Source: JALZAQ01 sp038253885
Lineage (GTDB): Bacteria; Gemmatimonadota; Gemmatimonadetes; Gemmatimonadales; Gemmatimonadaceae
Length of the DNA stretch: 64,000 nucleotides
Direction of reading: 5' to 3'
Assembly: GCA_038253885.1 (NCBI GenBank)
Contig: JBBSGP010000008.1
Span: 34,722 to 98,721 of the forward strand
The stretch's first letter is position 1, and every line of letters starts with the position of its first letter. Below the pieces are notes generated by a model. The model ran no database searches. It was not told the DNA's origin and saw only the letters and a program-made list of their open reading frames with translations. Positions 7,346-15,807 of this stretch are shown in pieces. The position numbers were made by a program, and so were the translations under genes.

Positions 7346-9841
7346 ATGACTCGCCCCCCCACGCAACCCCGTCGCCGTTCCTGGAGTGGATTCGCGTTCG
7401 CCGGAGTGAGCCTGTTGTCGGCGCTCGCGCTCGGATGCCGGCCCCCCCAGCCGGCGGAGCAACTCTCCACCGATCCTTCCCGCCGACTTCCCACCGGAGC
7501 ACTGCTCGACCCTGCGGTCGCGTCCAGCGATCTCGGCTCGATGCCCCTTGGCGTGGTCGCCTCGCCTGATGGCAGGTTCGCCGCCGTGCTCCTCAGCGGG
7601 TGGCGAGAGCAGGGCGTGCAGGTGGTGGACCTCGCATCGCACCGCGTCGTGCAGACTCTCAGACAACCGGCTGCCTTTCTGGGGATCGTCTGGTCGCCGG
7701 ACGGCTCGAGGCTGTACGCCTCGGGCGGCGACCGCGACGTGGTATACCGGTACGACTGGAGCGGCGACCACGCCTCGCTCCACGATAGCATCGTGCTCGC
7801 TTCCCGGCTGCCGAAGCAGTCCGGCCGGAGCTATCCGGCTGGCCTGGCCCTTTCTCCCGATGGGAAGATGCTCTATGTCGCGGAGAATCTGTTCGACTCG
7901 CTGGCGGTCGTGGAGCTGGCCTCGGGTCAGGTGACAGGTCGCTTCGGCACCGAGCGTTATCCCTATGGCGTGGCCGTCACCGCGGACGGTCGGGTGTTCG
8001 TCTCCGCGTGGGGAGGACACACCATCTCGGAGTTCACGCCCGCCGCGGGAGGGGATGGAACGCTGGTATCGGCCGGACGAATCGACGCAGGTCGGCATCC
8101 CTCGGCGCTCGCGGTGAGTGCCGACGGCTCTCGCCTGTACGCGGCCCTGGCGACGTCCGATCGGATCTCGATCATCGATACGCGGGCGCGCCGGGTGATC
8201 GGCACCATCGAGGATGCGCCGCCGGGCGCACGAGAAGGCAGCACTCCGAACGCTCTCGCTCTCTCCCCCGATGGTAAGCGCCTTTTCGTAGCCGAAGCCG
8301 ACAACAACGCCGTGGCGCTTTTCTCCCTGACCGAGAGCGACGCCGCCGACAGTGGTGGCGCGCGGCTGGTCGGCCGCATCCCAGTGGATTGGTACCCGAC
8401 CGCGCTTCTCCTGCACGGCGACTCGCTCGTGGTCGTGGCCGGGAAGGGCCATGGCGCCGCGCCCAACACGGCGCAGCCGCAGCCGGGATCACCGACCCCT
8501 CGTGGCTCCCACGATTATACGCTCGGGCAGACGAGCGGCACCCTCGCCCTCCTGCCGGCGTACCCCTCCACCGCGATGTTGGACTCCTGGTCACGGCGGG
8601 TCGCCACCGCCAACGGATGGGACCGCTCCGTCCCCGCTGCGGCAGCCGCATATCCGCCCTTCGAGCACGTGGTGTACATCATCAAGGAGAACCGGACGTA
8701 CGACCAGCTCTTCGGCGATCTGCCCGGCGCCGATGGCGATCCCTCCCTGGTTTTCTTCCCGCGCGCCATCGCCCCGAACCATCATGCTCTCGCCGAGCGC
8801 TTCGGCCTCTTCGATCGCTTTTTCGTCAACGCCGAAGTGAGCGCCGACGGGCATCCCTGGAGCACGGGCGCCTATGCCGCGGACTACGTCGAGAAGACAG
8901 TCCCGTCCAACTATTCATCGCGGGGCCGAAGCTACGATTACGAAGGCGAGAATCGCGACTCGATCCCGGCCGAGGGGGAGGACGTGAATGAGCCTTCAGC
9001 CGGCTACCTCTGGGACCTCGCGCAACGTGCCGGCATCAGCTATCGCAACTACGGCGAGTTCGTGCGCGAGATCCCGGGCGACACCCTCGCGGGCCGCCAT
9101 TATCGCGGCCTGAAGACCGCGCTGATCGACCACACGCACCCCGACTTCCCGCCCTTCGACATGGACATCCCGGACCAGCATCGCGCCGACCTGTGGATCG
9201 CCGATCTGGAGCGGTTCGCGCTCTCTGGAGACAAGGGCATGCCGGCGCTCGAGATCATCCACCTCCCGAACGATCACACCTCTGGAGGGACGGCCGGCAA
9301 GCCGACGCCGCGCGCCTACATGGCGGACAACGATCTCGCACTCGGCCGGATGATCGAAGCGCTCTCCCGGTCGCCCTTCTGGAAGAGCAGCGTGGTCTTC
9401 GTGCTCGAGGACGATGCTCAGAATGGTCCCGATCATGTGGACTCACACCGATCGCCGCTCCTCGTCATCTCGCCGTACGCGCGCGGCGGCGTGCTGCACC
9501 GCTTCGCCAACACGACCGACGTGATCGCCACGATCGCCGAGATTCTGCATCTGGGGTCGCTATCTCAATTCGATCTGCATGGCCGGCCACTCCGTGATGC
9601 CTTTGCGTCAACGCCGAAGCTCGCGCCGTACACGGCGCTCACGCCCGCGGTGTCGCTCACGGAGCGCAACCCGCGGCGATCGGCCTGGCGTGATGTGGAC
9701 GGTGCACTGGACCTCAGGGCGGCGGACCGCGTCGAAGACAACCGCTTCAACCGGATCTTGTGGCGGCTGGTAAAGGGTGACTCCACTCCGTATCCGGGGC
9801 CGTCGCGCCTGCCGGCCGCGGAGTGGATGCGGCGCCGGTGA
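7346..9841 (+). CDS. YVTN beta-propeller plus phosphoesterase lipoprotein
   Basis: A protein of about 831 residues exported by a signal that ends in LSALALGC (lipobox). Residues about 60-430 form a YVTN/NHL-like propeller with repeated LSPDGKxLYVAE-type blades. From about residue 440 it is a phosphoesterase of the acid-phosphatase/phospholipase-C family: YIIKENRTYDQLFGDLPGADG, the STGAYAADYVE region, LPNDHT, and EDDAQNGPDHVDSHRSP, which supply the metal ligands. It probably hydrolyses a phosphate ester in the periplasm or at the cell surface. ATG at 7346 is chosen because it starts the signal peptide; only a weak GACGGGA precedes it. It lies 64 bases after the SMP-30-like gene. Confidence 0.9.
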   Translation: MTRPPTQPRRRSWSGFAFAGVSLLSALALGCRPPQPAEQLSTDPSRRLPTGALLDPAVASSDLGSMPLGVVASPDGRFAAVLLSGWREQGVQVVDLASHRVVQTLRQPAAFLGIVWSPDGSRLYASGGDRDVVYRYDWSGDHASLHDSIVLASRLPKQSGRSYPAGLALSPDGKMLYVAENLFDSLAVVELASGQVTGRFGTERYPYGVAVTADGRVFVSAWGGHTISEFTPAAGGDGTLVSAGRIDAGRHPSALAVSADGSRLYAALATSDRISIIDTRARRVIGTIEDAPPGAREGSTPNALALSPDGKRLFVAEADNNAVALFSLTESDAADSGGARLVGRIPVDWYPTALLLHGDSLVVVAGKGHGAAPNTAQPQPGSPTPRGSHDYTLGQTSGTLALLPAYPSTAMLDSWSRRVATANGWDRSVPAAAAAYPPFEHVVYIIKENRTYDQLFGDLPGADGDPSLVFFPRAIAPNHHALAERFGLFDRFFVNAEVSADGHPWSTGAYAADYVEKTVPSNYSSRGRSYDYEGENRDSIPAEGEDVNEPSAGYLWDLAQRAGISYRNYGEFVREIPGDTLAGRHYRGLKTALIDHTHPDFPPFDMDIPDQHRADLWIADLERFALSGDKGMPALEIIHLPNDHTSGGTAGKPTPRAYMADNDLALGRMIEALSRSPFWKSSVVFVLEDDAQNGPDHVDSHRSPLLVISPYARGGVLHRFANTTDVIATIAEILHLGSLSQFDLHGRPLRDAFASTPKLAPYTALTPAVSLTERNPRRSAWRDVDGALDLRAADRVEDNRFNRILWRLVKGDSTPYPGPSRLPAAEWMRRR

Positions 9842-9878
9842 GCACCGGACGATCAAAGACCACCGGTCCTGACGCGCT

Positions 9879-10916
9879 GTGACCCACCCCCGGCGCCGGT
9901 GGCCGATCGTCGCTCTCTCCTTCGCGGCGACCATCGGCGTCTCTCTGTACGTCATCCTCACCACCTGGCCCGAGCAGCGCTCTCCCGTCCGCCTCCCGAT
10001 CGGGACTCATCTGCTCGCTCTGCTCGCGGTGGCGCTCGAGATCGGCGCGCGCGCGTCTAAGATCTCGCTCAGCGCGGCGGCGCTCCGCATCCGTCTCTCG
10101 CTGGAAGCGTCAGCGCGCACCGTGCTGGGAGGAGACTTCGGCGCGGCGATCACGCCCGCTCGCTCAGGGGCCGAGCCGGCTCGCTTTCTCATCCTGTCGG
10201 AGACCGGCGCGCCGGTGGCCAGCGTCCTGATGCTGCTCTTTGCCGAGCTGTTCCTCGAGGTGATTTCTCTTTTCGTGGTTGGCGCGGCATTGCTCTTCCT
10301 GGTGCACGGCGCACGCCGGATGCTCGGGGGGTTGATCGGCCTGGTGGGTGGCTACGCGCTGGTCGTGACTGGGGCCGCCCTGATGGCACTCGTTCTGTCG
10401 CGCCGAGGGGCACGGGCCGCGCCACCCGGGTGGGCCGCGCGAATCGGTCTGCGCGGCCGCCGCTGGGAGGCGGTACAGAGGGCTCTCTTCCAGCTGCGTG
10501 TCAGTGTCCTGGCGCTCCGCGACCTGCGACCCGGATACGCGTGTGCGGCGCTGGGAATGTCGATCCTGCACGTGGTGATGCGGCTGGCGGTGCTTCCGAT
10601 CCTCGTCTACGGCTTTCCCGGATCGACAGCTCTGGCCCCTCTCGTCGTCTGGCCGCTGGCGCTGTTCTACGGCGGCGTCGTCACACCGGTCCCGGGCGGC
10701 GGCGGACTCATCGAGGTGGCGTTTCGACAGGTACTGGGAGGAGTGATCGCGCCGCGGATCTTCACCGCGACGTTGATCTGGTGGCGCTTCTACACCTTCT
10801 ATCTCTACATCCTGCTCGGCGCGCTCTGCGCGGGTGGCACGGTGATGAAGGCCATCCGGAGCGCCGACGATGAGGCCGCGGGTGAGCCCACAGACGTCAG
10901 CGCACCTTCTTCCTGA
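9879..10916 (+). CDS. Flippase-like integral membrane protein (LPG synthase TM / UPF0104 domain)
   Basis: A 345-residue inner-membrane protein with about eight hydrophobic segments. The N-terminal IGARASKISLSAAALRI region, the FGAAITPARSGAEPARF motif and the late TPVPGGGGLIEVAF motif are characteristic of the lysylphosphatidylglycerol-synthase transmembrane domain, which in other proteins moves or flips lipids. No C-terminal synthetase domain is present, so this is the membrane domain alone. The start is GTG at 9879, 37 bases after the phosphoesterase gene; the two could be co-transcribed. It converges on and overlaps by 20 bases with the anti-sigma gene. Confidence 0.85.
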   Translation: MTHPRRRWPIVALSFAATIGVSLYVILTTWPEQRSPVRLPIGTHLLALLAVALEIGARASKISLSAAALRIRLSLEASARTVLGGDFGAAITPARSGAEPARFLILSETGAPVASVLMLLFAELFLEVISLFVVGAALLFLVHGARRMLGGLIGLVGGYALVVTGAALMALVLSRRGARAAPPGWAARIGLRGRRWEAVQRALFQLRVSVLALRDLRPGYACAALGMSILHVVMRLAVLPILVYGFPGSTALAPLVVWPLALFYGGVVTPVPGGGGLIEVAFRQVLGGVIAPRIFTATLIWWRFYTFYLYILLGALCAGGTVMKAIRSADDEAAGEPTDVSAPSS

Positions 10917-12078
10917 GCGCGAGGAGCTCGTCGCGGCTCACCGGACCGGACAGCGTGATGCGCACGCCTGCTTCGTCTATCCAGCGAATCACTCTGACCA
11001 CCCCGCCTCCGCTCACCATGGAGTCGGCGGCCACCTCATCGGATACCCGTTCACGCTGCATCGACGGTGCGCTTTTCAGTGGAGGCGCGGTGGCGCTCTC
11101 CGTCTCGAGAGTGATCACGACACCCGGACGGAGCTCGAAGCGCCGGCGGCGGATGAGCCGGCTCGGCGCGCCAACGGACGGCTCGCTGAGCACTTGCGGG
11201 TCATCGGCCGCCGGCACTCCCTCCAGCGTTCGCTCCGCGACTCTGACCACCCTCTCGGTGTCGCTTCGACGCGACCGGAGGAGCGGAGCTGCCATCGCCG
11301 GCGCGCCGATCTCGTCGGCGCGAAGCCGAGCGGCGACGGGCGCACCGCCGGCCGCGACACCGGAGCGGATACGCCCGATCGTCGCGGGAGACGTTGCTGG
11401 TTGAGCGACAGCGGCACTCTGAGCGAGAACGCTCGGCGCCGTGCTGCTCTTGGCGGCATCCGACAGCGCCGACGGGACGGGGGCGACGGCGTTCTCCTGC
11501 CGTGCGAGCGCGACCCTCTGGCGCTCGGAGCGTGTGCCCCGTGGTGGGGGCGCCGGCGCCGCAACCGGCGGCGCGGCCGGAACGGAGGAGACCCCGTTGC
11601 CGGTGCCCGTCGCCATCTTGGCCGAGACGTCTGCGGGCTGAGTCGCCACGCGAGGGGCAACGGGCGGGCCAGCGCTGGCGAGTCGTCCGGCGGATGGCGT
11701 GGAGGCGCGCTGCCGCTCCAGGCTGCTGACCCTCGCGATCGCGACCGTCCCGGCGGCGAGAAAGGCCACCACTGCCGCCGCACGGGCATAGGCCATCCGT
11801 CCGAGACGGCTGCGACGCGCCGGAGTGCGGGAGGGGCCGCTCGCCAGCACCGGGGCACGGGCGAGCGCCGGTGAAGGTGCGAGCGGGATGACTCCGGCCG
11901 GCACGTCGTCGAGCGCCGAGAGAATTCGGGACGACGCGGCGATGAATCCGCGCGCGTCCGCGACGGCTGCGGAGCAGACGGCACACGAGGCAACGTGCTC
12001 GTCGACGCGTGCCGCGTCAGCCGCGTCGAGCGCCCCATCGAGCCAGGCGTGGAGCGTCCCCTCTTCAGGATGTTGCAT
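10897..12078 (-). CDS. Anti-sigma factor with zf-HC2 domain
   Basis: A 393-residue single-pass membrane protein. The N-terminus has the zinc-binding anti-sigma motif HVASCAVCSAAV (HxxxCxxC) with an upstream His in TLHAWLDG. A transmembrane segment follows at about residues 100-115 (ARAAAVVAFLAAGTVAIA). The long Ala/Pro-rich periplasmic part ends in a beta-rich domain. It should hold the sigma factor encoded just upstream until a signal releases it. ATG at 12078 is chosen because AGGAG is 8 bases upstream; the GTG at 12084 is too close to that site. The start lies inside the end of the sigma gene (14-base overlap), so production is coupled. Confidence 0.88.
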   Translation of the reverse strand: MQHPEEGTLHAWLDGALDAADAARVDEHVASCAVCSAAVADARGFIAASSRILSALDDVPAGVIPLAPSPALARAPVLASGPSRTPARRSRLGRMAYARAAAVVAFLAAGTVAIARVSSLERQRASTPSAGRLASAGPPVAPRVATQPADVSAKMATGTGNGVSSVPAAPPVAAPAPPPRGTRSERQRVALARQENAVAPVPSALSDAAKSSTAPSVLAQSAAVAQPATSPATIGRIRSGVAAGGAPVAARLRADEIGAPAMAAPLLRSRRSDTERVVRVAERTLEGVPAADDPQVLSEPSVGAPSRLIRRRRFELRPGVVITLETESATAPPLKSAPSMQRERVSDEVAADSMVSGGGVVRVIRWIDEAGVRITLSGPVSRDELLALRKKVR

Positions 12079-12583
12079 GGCCACCTCTCCTGCGGTCGTT
12101 GCCCTGGAGCGCTTCGTACGACTCGACCAATCGCTTGCGTGCGCGCGCCAACGTCGTGCCGATCGAGCCCACCGACAGCCCGAGGGACTCGGCGATCTCC
12201 GTGTAGTCCAGCCCTTCCTCTCGCATCAGGAGGGCAAGCCGGTCGCGCTCGGCGAGCGCCTCGATAGCTTTGCGCGCGAGCGCGGTCTCCTGCGCCCGCT
12301 CGAGGGCGCTGATCTCCTCCGCGCCCGCCTCCGCCTCCGCCTCCTGGCGCAACAGCACGAGCTGGCGTCGTCGGCGCGAATCCCGGCGCGCTTCGTCCCT
12401 GATGAGATTGTTCGCCACCGTGAACAGCCACGCGCGCTCATTTGTGATCTCCTCCTGCCGGAGCGCCCGAACGAACGTCTCCTGCGCCACTTCTTCCGCC
12501 CAGTCGCGGTCGCCCAAACGCCGCGTCAGATAACGGACGAGAGTGTCGTGATACGTTCGAAAGAGTCGCTCGACGTCGTTCAC
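12065..12583 (-). CDS. ECF-type RNA polymerase sigma factor
   Basis: A 172-residue sigma-70 family protein with region 2 (DTLVRYLTRRLGDRDWAEEVAQETF and ERAWLFTVANNLIRD) and region 4 (LGLSVGSIGTTLARARKRL) and no region 3, as in extracytoplasmic-function sigma factors. The inter-domain linker is Glu/Ala-rich. The GTG at 12583 begins the conserved domain (VNDVERLFRTYHD) 4 bases after the stop of the VIT/VWA gene; a longer frame runs back into that gene. Operon order is VIT/VWA protein, sigma, anti-sigma. Confidence 0.92.
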   Translation of the reverse strand: MNDVERLFRTYHDTLVRYLTRRLGDRDWAEEVAQETFVRALRQEEITNERAWLFTVANNLIRDEARRDSRRRRQLVLLRQEAEAEAGAEEISALERAQETALARKAIEALAERDRLALLMREEGLDYTEIAESLGLSVGSIGTTLARARKRLVESYEALQGNDRRRGGHATS

Positions 12584-12587
12584 GGCA

Positions 12588-14807
12588 TCACCACGCGCTG
12601 CGGATCGAGCCGAGATCGCCGGCCGACAGCGTCTCCATTCCATCGGGGCCCACCACAACGGCCACCGATCGGCCGGCGACCATCACGCGCTCTCCCAGTG
12701 CCAGGGCGGGGCCCAGCTCCGGTAGAAGCTGCAGCAGCTGGAAGTACGCGGCGGAATAGGCTCTCACGCCAATCGTGCGCAGCCCGTCGCGCTTTCGGCT
12801 GTCCGTCCACACGCCATCGCGGAGCAGAAAGAGGCGGTCGCCGACACGACGGATGCCGCCCACCGAGCCATCACTTCGCCTCTCCCTCAACGCGTCGGCC
12901 ATCGTCGAATCGCCGGATGCCAGCGTGACCGCAGCACGCTGCGCGGTGGCGACCTTCGCCGCCTCGAAGCGCGCCTTGAGGGCGGCTGGCGCGGCGCCGT
13001 TCATCGCGCCCATCCCCATCGGGCGCGGCAGCCTGCCGTCGGCGATCACGCCCGGCTCCTGCACGAGATATGAGGAGAACTCGGTCGGGATGCCATAGCG
13101 TTCGCCGAGCTCCCGAATCTCCTGGTCCAGCTCGCTGGACCCGCCGGACTTTCGCTTCTCGGCGCTGAGCCACCCGATCCGCTGCGTGGCCCACAGGCGC
13201 GGAATGAAAGGATTTCCGCGCTCGCGCTCGGGAAAGTCGGCCCGGCTGCTCCACGACACCGGTCCCGCGGCCGTCTGCCCATCGACTCGCAGCTGCGCCG
13301 GTCCGCTGCCGGCGTAGCGTGCCAGCAGCACCAGATCCTGTCCCGCGAAGATGTCGATGGCCCCGCTCGGAAGCACCTTCGACAGACGCACGCCGTCCAC
13401 GCTGAGCCGCACGTCGGTCACCACTGGGTTGGTCAGCCGGGCGGCGACCAACGACACGACCCGCTCGACATCTTCCTGGGGTCGCACGAAGTGGGCGGTG
13501 CCCCGTCCCTGGAGCGCGAGCTGCTCGAGCAGCGGCACGTTCACGTCCGAGCCGAGCCCGAAAGTGAAGACGCGGCGGGTGCCGCGCAGATCTGCGGCCC
13601 GTTGAGCGATCACCTCGGCACGGCGCTCGCCGACAGTCGGCTCGCCATCGGTGACGAACAGCACGAGGGCCATTCGGCCCGGCTCCTCGCGGGGACGCAT
13701 CGCCTCCTCGAGCGCTCCCGAGATGTTCGTCGATCCCGTTGCCTCGAGGTCGTCGAGATATTTTTCCGCGTCGCGCACATTGTCGCTTGTCGCTGCCAGA
13801 AAGCCGTCGCGTAAGCTGCGAACGTCGGTGGAGAAATCGATCATCCGGAAGCGGTCGCGGGGAGCCAGGGTACGCAGCAGCTGCCGGCCGGCGGCGCGCG
13901 CCTGCTCCATCTTCTTTCCACTCATCGAGCCGGAGACATCCAGAACGAAGGTGACATCGCGCGGCGTCGCCCGAGGCAGGGCTGCCGGCGGCGCGAGCGT
14001 GACCAGAGCGAAGCCCTCGTTCGACCCGTCGGCATGCGTGAGCACACTCACCGAGGCGCTGGTGGCGTGGCGGAGCGGGAGCAGCACCGTCACCTCCCTT
14101 CCGTCGCCGCGGGCCACGACGTGCCGGCGGCCGTCCGCGTCGTGCACGTCCAGTGCATGGGTCGGCGAATACGGGTCACCCCAGCCGTCGCCGCTGGCGT
14201 AGGTGAGCGTGAAGGACGTGCGCCCTTCCCGTTGCACCCGGTCGGGTAGGGGCGACGCTCCGCGAGCGTAGTCCACCCGCAGTGCGTCGCCCTCGCGGCG
14301 TGCGACAATCTGGAAGCGCACAACGACGCGCTTCTCCTCACCGGGCGCGATCGGGAAGATACGAGTCCGGAGCATGCCGCTCCCCATCCATTCCACCAGC
14401 GCCGGGTCACGCTGCCGGCGCACGATCTCCTCGTAGATCTGTCGCGCCCGATCGGCGCTCATCGTTTCTCCGGCCACGAGCTCTCCGTTGATGGAAAGCT
14501 TCAGATCCTGAAAGGCAGCGCCGGTTGGAAGCGGGAAGATGTAATCCGCCTCGCCGAGCCGCCCACCCCGATTGACGAACGTCTCCTCCACCTCGTAGCG
14601 GAGCACGCGGTCGGACAGCTCGATGCGCACCTCGCTCGCTGTGCGCACGACGGCGGCATCGAATGCCGGACAACGCAGGCAGGGTTGGGGCAGGCGGCAG
14701 TCCGGGATCGGACCACACCGGGGGACGATGATTCCCTGCCCGTGTAGGTGTGTCGGGATGGCGGGCAGAGCGAGCAACAGGGCGATGGCCAGGGTCGTGG
14801 TGCGCAT
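12588..14807 (-). CDS. Secreted VIT and von Willebrand A domain protein
   Basis: A 739-residue exported protein. After a signal peptide (LAIALLLALPAI) comes a VIT domain (about residues 50-170: VRTASEVRIELSDRVLRYEVEETFVNRG-type strands), then a VWA domain beginning near residue 285 with an intact metal-adhesion motif DVSGSMSG and the later TDGEPTVGE segment. The C-terminal third is less conserved. VIT-VWA proteins are usually surface or envelope proteins with ligand-binding roles. The ATG at 14807 has GGAG 7 bases upstream and starts the signal peptide. Being first in an operon with a sigma/anti-sigma pair, it may be a sensor or a target of that stress pathway; that is inference. Confidence 0.9.
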   Translation of the reverse strand: MRTTTLAIALLLALPAIPTHLHGQGIIVPRCGPIPDCRLPQPCLRCPAFDAAVVRTASEVRIELSDRVLRYEVEETFVNRGGRLGEADYIFPLPTGAAFQDLKLSINGELVAGETMSADRARQIYEEIVRRQRDPALVEWMGSGMLRTRIFPIAPGEEKRVVVRFQIVARREGDALRVDYARGASPLPDRVQREGRTSFTLTYASGDGWGDPYSPTHALDVHDADGRRHVVARGDGREVTVLLPLRHATSASVSVLTHADGSNEGFALVTLAPPAALPRATPRDVTFVLDVSGSMSGKKMEQARAAGRQLLRTLAPRDRFRMIDFSTDVRSLRDGFLAATSDNVRDAEKYLDDLEATGSTNISGALEEAMRPREEPGRMALVLFVTDGEPTVGERRAEVIAQRAADLRGTRRVFTFGLGSDVNVPLLEQLALQGRGTAHFVRPQEDVERVVSLVAARLTNPVVTDVRLSVDGVRLSKVLPSGAIDIFAGQDLVLLARYAGSGPAQLRVDGQTAAGPVSWSSRADFPERERGNPFIPRLWATQRIGWLSAEKRKSGGSSELDQEIRELGERYGIPTEFSSYLVQEPGVIADGRLPRPMGMGAMNGAAPAALKARFEAAKVATAQRAAVTLASGDSTMADALRERRSDGSVGGIRRVGDRLFLLRDGVWTDSRKRDGLRTIGVRAYSAAYFQLLQLLPELGPALALGERVMVAGRSVAVVVGPDGMETLSAGDLGSIRSAW

Positions 14808-14810
14808 GAG

Positions 14811-14836
14811 GTCTCCACTCGGGTCTGAATGGAGAC
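14811..14836 (-). promoter_or_regulatory. Hairpin pairing with the ribosome site of the VIT/VWA gene
   Basis: A perfect 6-base inverted repeat (GTCTCC at 14811-14816 and GGAGAC at 14831-14836) separated by 14 bases. In the minus-strand transcript the downstream arm is the GGAG ribosome site of the gene starting at 14807, so folding would hide it. The stem is short, so a role in translation control is possible only. Confidence 0.35.
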
Positions 14837-14900
14837 GCCACGGACGCGGAGCCTTGCACACCGGTCCACCCGGGACCGCGCCAGCCCACCCTGACTGCTT

Positions 14901-15785
14901 CTACTCCTCTCCCCTGCGATCGACTTCTGGGCTCCGCTCGATCACGCGGACGGCCAGGAGATTGTGGTCAGCGCGATTGAGCGTGCGCTCGAACGCCTCG
15001 CCATTCTCGCGCACCGCGAATCCGAGAGAGAAAGCAACCGGAGCGCGGCGGAGTGCCGCGATCTGCAGGCGGGTGGCGATGCGGGCCGTGCGCTCATCGT
15101 CGGCCCCCACCAACAGGATCGCGAATTCGTCGCCTCCCAATCGCACCACCGCTTCCTCGGCCCGCACCTGACCCATGAGGAAATGTCCCATCTTCACCAA
15201 CACCAGATCACCGGCCTGATGGCCGTGCCGGTCGTTGTACTGCTTGAAGTGATCGATGTCGATGAAGATGCATCCCCAGCTGTTCACTTCGAGATCGACG
15301 ATGGAGCGCTCGAGCTCGGTGAGGTGCCGTCGGTTGTAGCATCCGGTGAGGGGATCGCGCAGGCTCTGCTCCCGCAGCCGGTTCTCCAGCGCCTTGCGCG
15401 CCGTGATGTCGATCAGGATGCCGTGATAGAACATCTCTCCCGTGACGGGATCACGAGTCGCGTACGTGGTGTCGAGCACCGTTCGCGTTCCGCCATCCAT
15501 CCGCCGGATCCGGAGCTCGAATTCGCGGATCGCGCCATCGCGATTCAGCAGCTCCAGCTCCTGGGCGCGCCGCTCGGGGTCCACGAGCAGATCCTCAGCG
15601 GAGTGCGACCGCAGCTCCTCGAGCGACGTGACACCGAACATCTCCAGCAATGCGGGATTCGCGTCGAGTATCTCGCCGCGGGCATTTGAGATGTAGATCC
15701 CCTCCTGCAGGTTCCGAACGAGAACACGCAGCGTCTCGGGATCGTCGAGGCTGTCGAACCGATTCACGGAAGTCGGTTGGGTCAC
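14901..15785 (-). CDS. PAS-GGDEF diguanylate cyclase
   Basis: A cytoplasmic protein of about 294 residues. A PAS domain (about residues 15-130, NLQEGIYISNARGEILDANPA, ending in the usual GILIDITARKALE) is followed by a GGDEF domain with DPLTGCYNRRHL and an intact active site RLGGDEF near residues 214-220. Such proteins make c-di-GMP from two GTP. I see no RxxD inhibitory site in the expected place. GTG at 15785 is chosen because it follows the HD-GYP stop by 22 bases; a TTG at 15857 would overlap that gene by 50 bases and adds no recognisable domain. It is last in the HEAT/HD-GYP block. Confidence 0.88.
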   Translation of the reverse strand: MTQPTSVNRFDSLDDPETLRVLVRNLQEGIYISNARGEILDANPALLEMFGVTSLEELRSHSAEDLLVDPERRAQELELLNRDGAIREFELRIRRMDGGTRTVLDTTYATRDPVTGEMFYHGILIDITARKALENRLREQSLRDPLTGCYNRRHLTELERSIVDLEVNSWGCIFIDIDHFKQYNDRHGHQAGDLVLVKMGHFLMGQVRAEEAVVRLGGDEFAILLVGADDERTARIATRLQIAALRRAPVAFSLGFAVRENGEAFERTLNRADHNLLAVRVIERSPEVDRRGEE

Positions 15786-15807
15786 GGTATCGTCCGGGGA
15801 GGGCGCG

